Assembly (NCBI GenBank): GCA_016288465.1
Contig: JAEEZC010000228.1
Coordinates: 1 to 35,578 of the forward strand
Length of the DNA: 35,578 bases
DNA from: Verrucomicrobiota bacterium
Lineage (GTDB): Bacteria; Verrucomicrobiota; Kiritimatiellia; RFP12; UBA1067
Reading direction: 5' to 3'
How positions within the stretch are numbered: position 1 is the first letter of the stretch; every line of letters starts with the position of its first letter. Positions 16,746-24,450 of the stretch are shown one piece after another. Below the pieces are notes generated by a model. It saw nothing but the letters and a program-made list of their open reading frames with translations, was not told the origin of the DNA and searched no databases. A program made the translations under genes and the position numbers.

Positions 16746-17021
16746 ATCGAGGTTGAGGCGGCAAGGCGAAGGGGAATGGGCTGGCCCTTGTGTCGCTGCT
16801 GCCTGTCCCTTCAGGCTTTGCTACCTGTCCCTTTAGGCGAAGTAGCCTGTCCCTTCAGCAATAATGCCGCCATTATGCCACAATAATGCCGACACTTTCA
16901 TCAATAATGCCGCCATTATTCGCGATAATGCCGCCATTATTGGTGAAGGGACACGGACAAAACGCTGAAGGGACGCGGACAAAACCTTCGAGGGACGGTG
17001 ATAAATGCCAGAAGGGACGCC
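16746..17021 (+). repeat. Leader-like flank plus ~22-bp mosaic tandem array
   Basis: The flank ATCGAGGTTGAGGCGGCAAG and onward (16746-16781) is clearly related to 35306-35340. It is followed by about 11 units of 21-22 bp starting at 16782, 16804, 16826, 16848, 16870, 16892, 16913, 16934, 16956, 16978 and 17000. Early units carry TGTCCCTTCAGG. Middle units carry AATAATGCCGCCATTATT, which can fold as AATAATG-CCGC-CATTATT hairpins. Late units carry GCTGAAGGGACGCGG, which is the early motif on the opposite strand. Units at the joins are hybrids with half of each neighbour. No gene is present. Confidence 0.85.
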
Positions 17022-17214
17022 GAGACGAACTCTTTTGGCCCATTTTGCTCCAAGACGAAAGATGTGCCGATTTCCGAGTACGGTTGACTTGCAGGGACTG
17101 TCTGGTATTATATTGCCGCCTTGTCCTGCGGCGAGCAATATAAGGCCAAACAGAACTCTGTTGCGTCTGACATGTTCGCCATTTGGCTCGTGGACGTCTC
17201 CCTGTACGAGTGGG
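17022..17214 (+). other. Intergenic between two arrays, no gene seen
   Basis: No coding frame is convincing. The segment has normal-looking mixed composition, with a possible TATTATA -10-like stretch near 17105-17111. CTGTACGAGTGGG near 17202 resembles TGTGTACGAGGCG at 35489. Confidence 0.35.
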
Positions 17215-17324
17215 CTTTTTAGACTGAAGGGACTCGCTTTTTAGACTAGGGCCAAATCCTTTTTGGACTAGGGAGAAATTCATTTTAGACTGGGGAAGCA
17301 ATCATTTTAGACTAATGGCGGAAA
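17215..17324 (+). repeat. Five in-phase 22-bp tandem units (TTTTAGACTAGGG family)
   Basis: Units begin at 17215, 17237, 17259, 17281 and 17303, all exactly 22 bp. The conserved part is C(T/A)TTTTAGACTAGGG with variants; the last 7 or so bases vary from unit to unit. Two weaker in-phase units may follow (17325-17368, GGGTCTAGGG and AGGCTAACGG). The array ends about 160 bp before the helicase gene. Confidence 0.85.
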
Positions 17325-17486
17325 GAGAATGGGTCTAGGGACGCTTGAAAGGAGGCTAACGGTAGGAGAATTACCAATATACCAGCAGAAATCGGAGAGG
17401 GCAATCTCGCACAGAGGGATTGGTGCGGGCGCTCGACAAACCAGAGCCGTATACAAAGGAGTTGATATTCTGGCAAGGATAGGCTT

Positions 17487-17514
17487 TTGCCTTTCGCGTG
17501 GTTTTTGGTATAAT
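17487..17514 (+). promoter_or_regulatory. Promoter of the Hhe-like gene, leaderless geometry
   Basis: TTGCCT at 17487-17492, a 16-bp spacer, and TATAAT at 17509-17514. ATG 17522 follows after only 7 nt (GGGAGGC), so transcription should begin at or within a base or two of the start codon. The GGGAGG would then mostly lie outside the mRNA. Confidence 0.65.
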
Positions 17515-17521
17515 GGGAGGC

Positions 17522-20500
17522 ATGGAAGACAAAACGACTGGGCGTGTCGCGCGGTGGACGCAGAAACTGCTCGACCTTTCTCTTCGCAACCGCCTCATCA
17601 ACGCGCGCGACTCGAAGCATCTGCTGCCTCTGGCCGCGGACTCGCTCGCCGCGCTTGAGGATCGTCTCGCCGCGGACCGTCCCGCGCCCATCGAGTCCGC
17701 CGACGCAGTCAAGGCGCCGTCGGATGCGCTTCGCTCGACGCTGCCGTGGGACGAGACGAGCCGCCGGCTTAGGGAGCTGCACCGCATCGCCAGGACCGAC
17801 ATGGAGGAAAGCGGGGTCAACACGCTCTACCTCGCTCTCGGGTTCCTCTCGTGGCGGCAGCGCGGCGCGAACGCGAAGGAGTGCCGCGCGCCGATTCTGC
17901 TTCTTCCTGTGCGCATGTCGAGGCGAAACGTGCGCGAGGGATACTCGATATCGCGCTTCGACGAGGACGCATCCCTCAACGCCACGCTCGTCGAGTTCCT
18001 GCGCGTCGAGTTCGGCGTCTCGGTCGCCGGGCTGGACCCGCTGCCCGAGGACGCCTCGGGCGTGGACGTGGACAAGGTGCTGGCGGCGTTCCGCTCGGCG
18101 ACGGAAGGCATTGACGGCTGGTCTGTCGTGCAGGAGGCCGCGCTCGGACACTTCTCGTTCGGCAAGTTCGTGATGTGGAAGGACCTTTCGTCCCGCGCCG
18201 ACCGGCTTGCCGCGCATCCTCTTGTCGCGCATCTTATGAAAGGCGGCGGCGAATACGACGACGGCGTGGAGGTGTTCCCTCCCGAAGACGTCGCCGCGCA
18301 CATCAGGTACGGCGACCTCTTCACTCCGCTTTCGGCCGACTCTTCCCAGCTCGCGGCGGTTCTCTACTCGGCGAAGGGCAAGTCGTTCGTCCTGCACGGT
18401 CCGCCCGGCACCGGGAAGTCCCAGACGATCACGAACATAATAGCCCACAATCTCGCGCTTGGGCGGAAGGTGCTGTTCGTGTCCGAGAAGAAGGCCGCTC
18501 TCGACGTCGTGCACCGGCGTCTGGCGTCCGTCGGGCTCGGCCCGTTCTGCCTGGAGCTGCATTCCAACAAGTCCGGCAAGTCGGAGGTGCTCGCCCAGTT
18601 CAGAGAAGCCCTTGACTTTGCGGACAGGGGGATGCCGGAGGAGTGGCGTCGCACCGTTGAGGAGATCGACGGCTGCAGGACCTCGCTCGACGCGCCGGTG
18701 GCGGCCATGCACAGGCGCCAGCCCAACGGGCTTACGGCATACGGATGCCTTGCGTCCAGAATCGTCGGAGGCGCCAGGACCTTCTCGCTTGAAGGGCGGG
18801 ACGTCCGCAGCTGGAGCGAGAAGGACGTGTCGGAGGTGCGCGAGCTCGTCCTTCAGGCGGCCTCGGACTGGCGCGGCACCACTCCGGAAGCCGTAAGGTC
18901 GCTCATGCCGGTTGCGACGTTTGCATGGAGCCCTGGCGCCGAGGCGGACATGCGCGGCAGGCTTGTCGCGCTACGCGCCAAGGGAGCTTTCGCGCGAGGG
19001 CTGTCGGTTCTTTTCGGAGGCGGGGGCGCGCTTCGCTACGGGCCTGGCCTTGCAGGGCGGTTCGACGGCTTTGGCGGGGCCTTTGCCGAAAGGCTCGACG
19101 CCGCGATTGCGGCGCTTGGCGAGTCGCGCGGCGCGATGCGGTACCGCGAATCGGCGAATGCTGCTGCGGCGCGCATAGGCGGCGCGTTCGCCGCGTCGCT
19201 TGCCGACGGATCGCTTGATCCCGCGGACGCCGGCGAGTCGTTCGACAGGTCGCTTGCTGAGGCGACGCTTGACGGCATCCTTCGAGCGGAGCCGGCGCTT
19301 GCGTCGTTCGCGGGCCTGAGGCGCGAAGAGCAGATACTCGCGTTCAGGCGGCTCGACGCGGAATACGCGGAGCTCGTGAAGCACGCAGTCCGCGCACGGC
19401 TCGCGGCGGCGCTGCCGCTTGGCCGGCTGGGAGACTGCCCGGACGGATGCGAACTCGGCATAGTCCGCCGTGAGTGCGCGAAGAAGGCGCGCCAGAAGCC
19501 GGTCCGCCAGCTGCTTGCGGAGGCGCGCGGCGTCATCGGGCGTCTCAAGCCGTGCTTCCTGATGAGCCCGCTGTCGGTCGCGCAGTATCTGCCCGCCGAG
19601 GCGACGTTCGACATGGTAGTCTTCGACGAGGCGTCTCAGATTCCGGTCTGGGACGCGATCGGCGTCATCGCGCGTGCGAAGCAGTGCGTCATCGTGGGCG
19701 ATCCGCGGCAGATGCCGCCTACGAGCTTCTTCCAGAAGGCCGACGGCGCTGAGGACGAGGAGGCGGACGAGGACCTGGAGAGCATTCTCGACGAATGCCT
19801 TGCGGCGGGCCTCAGCTCCGCATACCTCGGCTGGCACTACAGAAGCCGGCACGAGTCGCTCATCGCGTTCTCGAACCACAACTACTACGACGACAGACTC
19901 TGCACGTTCCCCGCGGCGAAGTCGTCGCCCAGGCTCGGAGTCGTCAGCCGCTACGTCGAAGGCGGCGTATACGACGCGAAGGCGAGCCGGACCAACAGGG
20001 CCGAGGCCGAGGCCCTTGTCGACTACATCTTCTCGCGTCTGTCGGACCCGGCGTGGAAGCGGCGCAGCGCAGGCGTCGTGACGTTCTCCATGGCCCAGAG
20101 GAACCTCGTCGAGGACCTCATCGAAGAGCGCCGCGCGGCGAATCCCGCGTTCGAGGACTATTTCGCCGATGACGGCGAGGAGCCGTTCTTCGTGAAGAAC
20201 CTCGAGAACGTGCAGGGGGACGAGCGGGACGTCATACTCTTCTCCGTCGGCTACGCGAAGGGCCCTGACGGGAAGTTCCTCATGAACTTCGGTCCGCTGA
20301 ACCGCTCGGGAGGCGAGCGGCGCCTGAACGTCGCCGTGACGCGTGCCAAGGAGCAGATCGTGGTGTTCGCGTCCTGCAGAGGCGCCGAGATAGACCTTTC
20401 GCGCACGCAGGCGACCGGCGCGGCGCATCTCAGGGCGTTTCTGGAGTACGCAGAGCGAGGCGGCGTACCTGCGGCGGATGCGGACGGAGTCGCGGCGCGC

Positions 20501-21076
20501 GACAGGTTCGCGGACGAGGTCGCGTCGTTCCTCGAGTCGAAGGGCTATTCTGTCGAGAGGAACGTCGGGTGCTCGGGCTTCCGGGTGGACATCGGCGTCG
20601 TCAATCCGTCCGAGAAGGGCTCCTTCATCGCGGCGGTGGAGTGCGATGGGGCGTCGTATGCGGGTGCGCGGACCGTGAGAGACCGCGACGAGCTGAGGGC
20701 GTCGGTGCTGCGCTCGCTCGGCTGGAACACCGTGCGGGTCTGGGCGGCGGACTGGGCATTTGACCGCGCGCGCGGCGAAGAGCGGCTGCTGAAGGAGCTT
20801 GAGACGATCGCGCACGCGCCTGACGGCATGCTGCCGGCGCCGAAGTTCGCGCCCGAGGTGACGTTCCCGCGCCGTCGGGCCGCGGCGGCGGCGGAAGCGC
20901 CGCGCCAGCAGCTGGAGGCGATTCCGGGCGACAGAATCCGGGCCGTGATGAACGAGGTGGAGCGCGACCTCGGCGCATGCGAGCCTGACACGCTCTACCG
21001 CGAGACCGCGCGCCGCTTCGGCTACAAGACGCTGTCGCCCAAGGCGCGTCAGAGGCTTGCGAGCATACCCCGTTGA
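17522..21076 (+). CDS. hheA: DUF4011-SF1 helicase-Vsr-like nuclease (Hhe-type antiviral protein)
   Basis: A 1184-aa protein. The N-terminus is DUF4011-like ('WTQKLLDLSLRNRLIN', 'NTLYLALGFLSWRQR', 'APILLLPVRMSR'). A split UPF1-type superfamily 1 helicase follows: Walker A GPPGTGKSQT from G293, 'FVSEKKAALDVVHRRL', Walker B VVFDEASQ with D702/E703, motif III 'VGDPRQMPPTSFF', 'VQGDERDVILFSVGY' and motif VI 'LNVAVTRAKEQIVV'. Residues about 985-1085 are a Vsr/MTES_1575-type endonuclease with probable catalytic D1023 ('FRVDIGV') and E1040/D1042 ('AVECDGASYAG'); the C-terminus resembles DUF3320. This order matches the DUF4011-helicase-Vsr architecture reported as the Hhe antiviral system (from memory). 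ATG 17522 is chosen because the -10 box lies just upstream. It stands alone between repeat arrays and tRNA-Tyr, a typical defence-gene setting. Confidence 0.85.
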   Translation: MEDKTTGRVARWTQKLLDLSLRNRLINARDSKHLLPLAADSLAALEDRLAADRPAPIESADAVKAPSDALRSTLPWDETSRRLRELHRIARTDMEESGVNTLYLALGFLSWRQRGANAKECRAPILLLPVRMSRRNVREGYSISRFDEDASLNATLVEFLRVEFGVSVAGLDPLPEDASGVDVDKVLAAFRSATEGIDGWSVVQEAALGHFSFGKFVMWKDLSSRADRLAAHPLVAHLMKGGGEYDDGVEVFPPEDVAAHIRYGDLFTPLSADSSQLAAVLYSAKGKSFVLHGPPGTGKSQTITNIIAHNLALGRKVLFVSEKKAALDVVHRRLASVGLGPFCLELHSNKSGKSEVLAQFREALDFADRGMPEEWRRTVEEIDGCRTSLDAPVAAMHRRQPNGLTAYGCLASRIVGGARTFSLEGRDVRSWSEKDVSEVRELVLQAASDWRGTTPEAVRSLMPVATFAWSPGAEADMRGRLVALRAKGAFARGLSVLFGGGGALRYGPGLAGRFDGFGGAFAERLDAAIAALGESRGAMRYRESANAAAARIGGAFAASLADGSLDPADAGESFDRSLAEATLDGILRAEPALASFAGLRREEQILAFRRLDAEYAELVKHAVRARLAAALPLGRLGDCPDGCELGIVRRECAKKARQKPVRQLLAEARGVIGRLKPCFLMSPLSVAQYLPAEATFDMVVFDEASQIPVWDAIGVIARAKQCVIVGDPRQMPPTSFFQKADGAEDEEADEDLESILDECLAAGLSSAYLGWHYRSRHESLIAFSNHNYYDDRLCTFPAAKSSPRLGVVSRYVEGGVYDAKASRTNRAEAEALVDYIFSRLSDPAWKRRSAGVVTFSMAQRNLVEDLIEERRAANPAFEDYFADDGEEPFFVKNLENVQGDERDVILFSVGYAKGPDGKFLMNFGPLNRSGGERRLNVAVTRAKEQIVVFASCRGAEIDLSRTQATGAAHLRAFLEYAERGGVPAADADGVAARDRFADEVASFLESKGYSVERNVGCSGFRVDIGVVNPSEKGSFIAAVECDGASYAGARTVRDRDELRASVLRSLGWNTVRVWAADWAFDRARGEERLLKELETIAHAPDGMLPAPKFAPEVTFPRRRAAAAAEAPRQQLEAIPGDRIRAVMNEVERDLGACEPDTLYRETARRFGYKTLSPKARQRLASIPR

Positions 21077-21102
21077 CATCGCGTCGGCATGTATGATATA
21101 CT
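21073..21102 (+). promoter_or_regulatory. Promoter of tRNA-Tyr
   Basis: A perfect -35 TTGACA (21073-21078) overlaps the stop codon of the helicase gene. After an 18-bp spacer comes TATACT (21097-21102), about 27 bp before the tRNA. GTGCA/TGCAC in the leader (21105-21120) can form a small hairpin. Confidence 0.65.
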
Positions 21103-21129
21103 ATGTGCACTTTGTTGCACGAAGCTTGC

Positions 21130-21215
21130 GGTGGGATACTCAAGTGGTCAACGAGGGCAGACTGTAAATCTGCTGGCTTACGCCTTCCAAGGTTCGAATC
21201 CTTGCCCCACCACCA
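21130..21215 (+). tRNA. tRNA-Tyr(GTA)
   Basis: An 86-nt class II tRNA with a long variable arm and encoded CCA. The anticodon stem-loop is GCAGA-CTGTAAA-TCTGC, with anticodon GTA. The T arm CAAGG-TTCGAAT-CCTTG is intact. The acceptor is GGTGGGA with CCCCACC, which leaves an A-C mismatch at the seventh pair; the rest pairs well. Confidence 0.93.
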
Positions 21216-21217
21216 CC

Positions 21218-21254
21218 CCGAGACTCCGAGTTCTCCGGGAGATCGGTCTTTTTG
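21218..21254 (+). terminator. Terminator after tRNA-Tyr
   Basis: CCGA-GA-CTCC pairs with GGAG-A-TCGG around a 10-nt loop and is followed by TCTTTTTG. The stem has an internal loop, but the T-run right after it supports a rho-independent terminator. Confidence 0.55.
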
Positions 21255-21306
21255 CCTTTGACCGTCTTCGAGGCGCTGCCGCCATATTCTTTTTGGCTTT
21301 CCTCTG

Positions 21307-21336
21307 TTGCCCGAATGCGATTTTTTATGGTATAAT
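21307..21336 (+). promoter_or_regulatory. Promoter of the pal-tat operon
   Basis: TTGCCC at 21307-21312, an 18-bp spacer, and TATAAT at 21331-21336. Leader of about 27 nt with AAGGAG 10 nt before the pal start. Confidence 0.65.
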
Positions 21337-21369
21337 ACCCCAAACACCAAACTGAAGGAGTTTTACAGA

Positions 21370-21918
21370 ATGAAGGTTTCGACGATTGTTGCCGTTTTTG
21401 CCGCTGCGCTGTGCGTGGCCGGTTGCAAGTACAATGATGTCAACGAGGGCGGCGGCGGGGCGTCCGACATCAATGCCGAGGGTAACGCCATTTCGTCGGA
21501 TGTCGACTCCAGCCTGCAGATCGGCTCGATTGACAGCATGACGGAGGGCAAGTTCGAAGACCTCTACACCCGCTGCACAGACGTCAGCTTCGAGCCTGTC
21601 TACTTCGGCTTCGACTCCACTGTGATTCCCCAGAGCGAGCTTGCCAAGATCGATGCGGTCGTCGCCCATCTGGCCGAGAAGACCGACCGCGTGACCGTCG
21701 TCGAGGGCAACTGCGACGAGCGCGGCTCGAACGAGTACAACATGTCGCTTGGCGAGAACCGCGCGATCATCATCCGCAACTACCTCGTGCAGAGCGGCAT
21801 TGCGGCCGACCGCATCCAGACCCGCAGCTACGGCGAGGAGAAGCCTGCCGTCGACGGCCACGACGAGTCTGCCTGGTCGAGGAACCGCCGCGGCGAGTTC
21901 GCGATCTTCCAGAAGTAA
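21370..21918 (+). CDS. pal: Peptidoglycan-associated lipoprotein Pal
   Basis: A 182-aa OmpA-family lipoprotein. The signal peptide ends in a lipobox (ALCVAGC), so the mature protein starts at Cys20 with a lipid anchor, probably in the outer membrane. The C-terminal OmpA domain (about residues 75-182) has 'VYFGFDSTVIPQSE', 'VTVVEGNCDERGSNEYNMSLGENRA' and 'IQTRSYGEEKPAVDGHDESAWSRNRRGEF', the peptidoglycan-binding motif with the NxxLGxxRA-like and SxxRNRR signatures. Pal ties the outer membrane to the cell wall, usually with TolB. No tol genes are nearby; instead tatA and tatC follow after 15 nt. Start ATG 21370 is set by AAGGAG and the lipobox. Confidence 0.93.
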   Translation: MKVSTIVAVFAAALCVAGCKYNDVNEGGGGASDINAEGNAISSDVDSSLQIGSIDSMTEGKFEDLYTRCTDVSFEPVYFGFDSTVIPQSELAKIDAVVAHLAEKTDRVTVVEGNCDERGSNEYNMSLGENRAIIIRNYLVQSGIAADRIQTRSYGEEKPAVDGHDESAWSRNRRGEFAIFQK

Positions 21919-21933
21919 GTCGCGTCCGGCCTG

Positions 21934-22323
21934 ATGGTCTTCGCGTTCCTGCTAGACAGCGTTGGTTTCGGCGAGTGGTTTGTGCTGCTCGCCGTCGTTC
22001 TTGTAGTCGTCGGCCCCCGCAATCTGCCGTCGACCGCCAGAAAGGTCGGCAACTGCTACTCAAAGTTCCGTCGTGCGGCCGAGTCGTTCAAGCGGCAGCT
22101 CATGGAGATGGACACGGAGTTCGACAACGCGGTCTCGAGCGCCGCGCACGAGGCCGAGGATGCGTTTTCGTATGACGACTGCGGAGTCCGCGAGGGCGAC
22201 GGGCCTGTCGGAGAGCCGCATGAAGGCGCGCCGTCCGATTCCGCCGCCGGGGATTCCGCGCAGGCTGACGCCGCGCAGTCGGCCGGGGAGGCGGGGCCAG
22301 CGGGCGAGGCGTCGGCCGGTTGA
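21934..22323 (+). CDS. tatA: Sec-independent translocase subunit TatA/TatB
   Basis: A 129-aa protein with the Tat A/B layout: one N-terminal membrane helix ('GFGEWFVLLAVVLVVVGP'), the hinge 'GPRNLPSTARKVG', an amphipathic helix, then a charged, Ala/Gly/Glu-rich tail. The 'GP..LP' hinge is diagnostic; the tail length and the following helix look somewhat TatB-like. Only one such gene is seen next to tatC, so it may serve both A and B roles as in minimal Tat systems. Its stop overlaps the upstream-most possible start of tatC. The ribosome site is weak, so translation may be coupled to pal. Confidence 0.85.
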   Translation: MVFAFLLDSVGFGEWFVLLAVVLVVVGPRNLPSTARKVGNCYSKFRRAAESFKRQLMEMDTEFDNAVSSAAHEAEDAFSYDDCGVREGDGPVGEPHEGAPSDSAAGDSAQADAAQSAGEAGPAGEASAG

Positions 22324-22331
22324 GGCGTTCA

Positions 22332-23090
22332 ATGGCGATCGAATTCATAAAGAACCCCGACGAGCGGAACGATCCACCGCGTCCGCTTCTCGAGCACCTG
22401 CTTGCGCTGCGCGACATGATAATCTTCGGCGCGGTCTCGTGGGTCGTCTGCGCGGTCATCGCGGGCGTGGCGACGCCGTGGATAATGGAGTGGCTCAAGT
22501 CGCCGGCGGGAGAGGACGGGAAGCTGCTGCAGGGGCTTGACCTCACGTCCGGCGTTTCGACGATAATCGCGATCGCGGGCTGGGGCGGCACGGCCTTGGC
22601 GTTTCCGTTCATAGTGTACGCGGTGCTGAGGTTCGTGTTTCCGGCGCTGACGAACAAGGAGAAGTTCCTCCTGATGACGATACTCGTCGTCGGAACGGCG
22701 TTCTTTCTGGGCGGCGTGTCGGTGGCGTACGCCAAGACGCTGCCGATGGTCGTGAGCGCGTTTCAGGCGATAAACGCGTGGGTCGGCTTCGAGATGGAGA
22801 TACTGCGCATCGAGAACTACATCTCCATAGTGCTGAAGACGATCATCGCCTTCGGCCTCGTGTTCCAGCTGCCGCTTGTGATATTCGTGCTCGGGTGGTT
22901 CGGCGTTGTGTCGTCGAAGGGTCTCAGGGAGAAGCGCCGCATCGCGATCGTCGCGTCGTTCTTCCTGGCGATGTTCCTGACGCCGCCCGATCCGATGAGC
23001 CAGGTGTTCATGGCGGTTCCGCTCTGCCTTCTGTACGAGCTGTCGATCTGGGCGGTGTGGCTGAAGGAGAAGGGGGCCCTGACCCGATGA
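22332..23090 (+). CDS. tatC: Sec-independent translocase subunit TatC
   Basis: A 252-aa polytopic membrane protein of the TatC family with about six membrane helices. Typical motifs are the N-terminal 'LLEHLLALRDMII' (the signal-peptide-binding region, usually 'HL.ELR.R'), 'FPFIVYAVLRFVFPALTNKEK', 'FGLVFQLPLVIFVLG' and 'LTPPDPMSQVFMAVPLCLLYELSI'. ATG 22332 is preferred over TTG 22320 because GAGG lies 6 nt upstream and the first residues then match the family. It receives twin-arginine substrates together with TatA/B; the MBL-fold protein at 32605 is a candidate client. Overlaps the next gene by 4 nt (ATGA). Confidence 0.95.
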   Translation: MAIEFIKNPDERNDPPRPLLEHLLALRDMIIFGAVSWVVCAVIAGVATPWIMEWLKSPAGEDGKLLQGLDLTSGVSTIIAIAGWGGTALAFPFIVYAVLRFVFPALTNKEKFLLMTILVVGTAFFLGGVSVAYAKTLPMVVSAFQAINAWVGFEMEILRIENYISIVLKTIIAFGLVFQLPLVIFVLGWFGVVSSKGLREKRRIAIVASFFLAMFLTPPDPMSQVFMAVPLCLLYELSIWAVWLKEKGALTR

Positions 23091-24400
23091 ACGGGCGATT
23101 CTCGATTGCACTAGGCTTTCTCGCGCTGATATTCGTCGGCGCGATTTTGCTGTACATGCCCTGGGCGCGGGCGTCCGGCGAGTTCGGCGACCTTGCGTCG
23201 TCCCTCTTCACCGCGTGTTCCGCCGTGTGCGTGACGGGGCTTACGGTCGTGGACATCGGGTCCGAGTTCTCCCGAGCCGGGCAGATCGCGATACTCGTGC
23301 TTGTCGAGATCGGGTGCCTCGGGCTCATGACGAGCGGAACGTTCCTGCTGATCGCGATAGGCCGCCGCCTTTCGCTGTCGCGCGAGTTCTCGCTCATGAA
23401 CGCGTACGGCGTGGCGCAGATCAAGGGCCTGAGGGGGCTGATCTGCTGGGTGGTCGGCTCGATGCTCGTCGTGGAGACGCTGGGGGCCGCGGCGCTGTAT
23501 CTGCGTTTCCGCGACGTCTACAAGAGCGTGTTCTTCTCGGTGATGGGCTTCTGCAACGCCGGCTTCTCTCTTCTGCCGGACTCGCTTGCCTCCTTCGCCG
23601 ACGATCCCTACATAGTTCTGACGCTGGCGCTGGAGACCATTCTCGGCGGCATAGGGTTTCTGGTGATCTACAACCTCTGCACGTTCCGCTTTCTGAGGCG
23701 TTCGTCCGGCGCCCGCGGAAGGCTCTCGCTGCACACGCGCGTCGTTCTGCGCCTGACGGCGACGCTGCTGGTTGTCGCATTTGCGTTCTTTCTTGCGTCC
23801 GAGTGGCATGGGGTTCTGGCGGACTTCCCTCTGGCGAAGAAGCTGTGGGTCGGATTCTACCAGGCCGTGACGCCGCGCACATGCGGCTTCTGCGTGGTGC
23901 CGACGGAGGCTCTGCATCCGGTGACGAGGCTCGTGTACGAGTTCCTCATGTTCATCGGCGGGGCGCCCGGTTCGGCGGCCGCCGGAATAAAGGTCACGAC
24001 GCTGGCGGTGCTGGTCTACACCATCGCCGCGATGTGCCGCGGAGAGCAGGAGACGGTCGTGTACAGGCGCATCGTGCCGTACGACACGGTCAGGGAGTCC
24101 ATCGTCATCTTCATGGCGATAGTGCTCTTCATCGCCGTCGTCACGGGCGCGCTTTTCGTGACCGATGGTTCGGGCGCGGTTCCGGCGGACGCGCTGTTTT
24201 TCGAGGCGGTGTCGGCGATCACGACGACTGGGCTGTCGATGGGCGACACGACCCGCAGCCTTTCGACCGGCGGAAGGGCCGTCATAATGGTGGCTATGTT
24301 CCTCGGCAGGCTGGGGGCGCTTTCGGTCGTGATGATGATCGGCGACCGCGAGTCCAAGAGGCACGTGCGCTTTCCGAGCGAGGAGCTTGTCGTCGGCTGA
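23087..24400 (+). CDS. ktrB: TrkH/KtrB-family potassium uptake channel subunit
   Basis: A 437-aa membrane protein with the four M-P-M repeats of the TrkH/KtrB family. Selectivity-filter segments are visible: 'AVCVTGLTVVDIG' (P1), 'GFCNAGFSLLPDS' (P2), 'TPRTCGFCVVPTEAL' (P3) and 'AITTTGLSMGDTTRSL' (P4). 'GGAPGSAAAGIKVTT' is the family motif after M3b. The size is closer to KtrB than to TrkH. These channels import K+ (often Na+-coupled) and need a cytoplasmic RCK partner (KtrA/TrkA); none is encoded nearby. P3 has CGF where many members have AGF. The start ATG overlaps the tatC stop. Confidence 0.92.
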   Translation: MNGRFSIALGFLALIFVGAILLYMPWARASGEFGDLASSLFTACSAVCVTGLTVVDIGSEFSRAGQIAILVLVEIGCLGLMTSGTFLLIAIGRRLSLSREFSLMNAYGVAQIKGLRGLICWVVGSMLVVETLGAAALYLRFRDVYKSVFFSVMGFCNAGFSLLPDSLASFADDPYIVLTLALETILGGIGFLVIYNLCTFRFLRRSSGARGRLSLHTRVVLRLTATLLVVAFAFFLASEWHGVLADFPLAKKLWVGFYQAVTPRTCGFCVVPTEALHPVTRLVYEFLMFIGGAPGSAAAGIKVTTLAVLVYTIAAMCRGEQETVVYRRIVPYDTVRESIVIFMAIVLFIAVVTGALFVTDGSGAVPADALFFEAVSAITTTGLSMGDTTRSLSTGGRAVIMVAMFLGRLGALSVVMMIGDRESKRHVRFPSEELVVG

Positions 24401-24450
24401 GCGCCGCCGTTTTCACCCGCGGCCGAAGTGCCGCGGAAGCTGGAGATAGT

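Noticed and set aside
16782-17324. CRISPR array
   Set aside because: Units are 22 bp with no separate repeat and 30-bp spacer pattern, units abut directly and are mutually similar, and there are no cas genes in the window.
23087-24400. Partner KtrA/TrkA gene next to the potassium channel
   Set aside because: No Rossmann/RCK motif (GxGxxG with TrkA_N pattern) is seen in any neighbouring gene.
24401-24450. Remainder of RNase R N-terminal domains upstream
   Set aside because: Only 50 bp separate the potassium-channel stop from the ATG and the channel gene is complete, so there is no room for lost domains.
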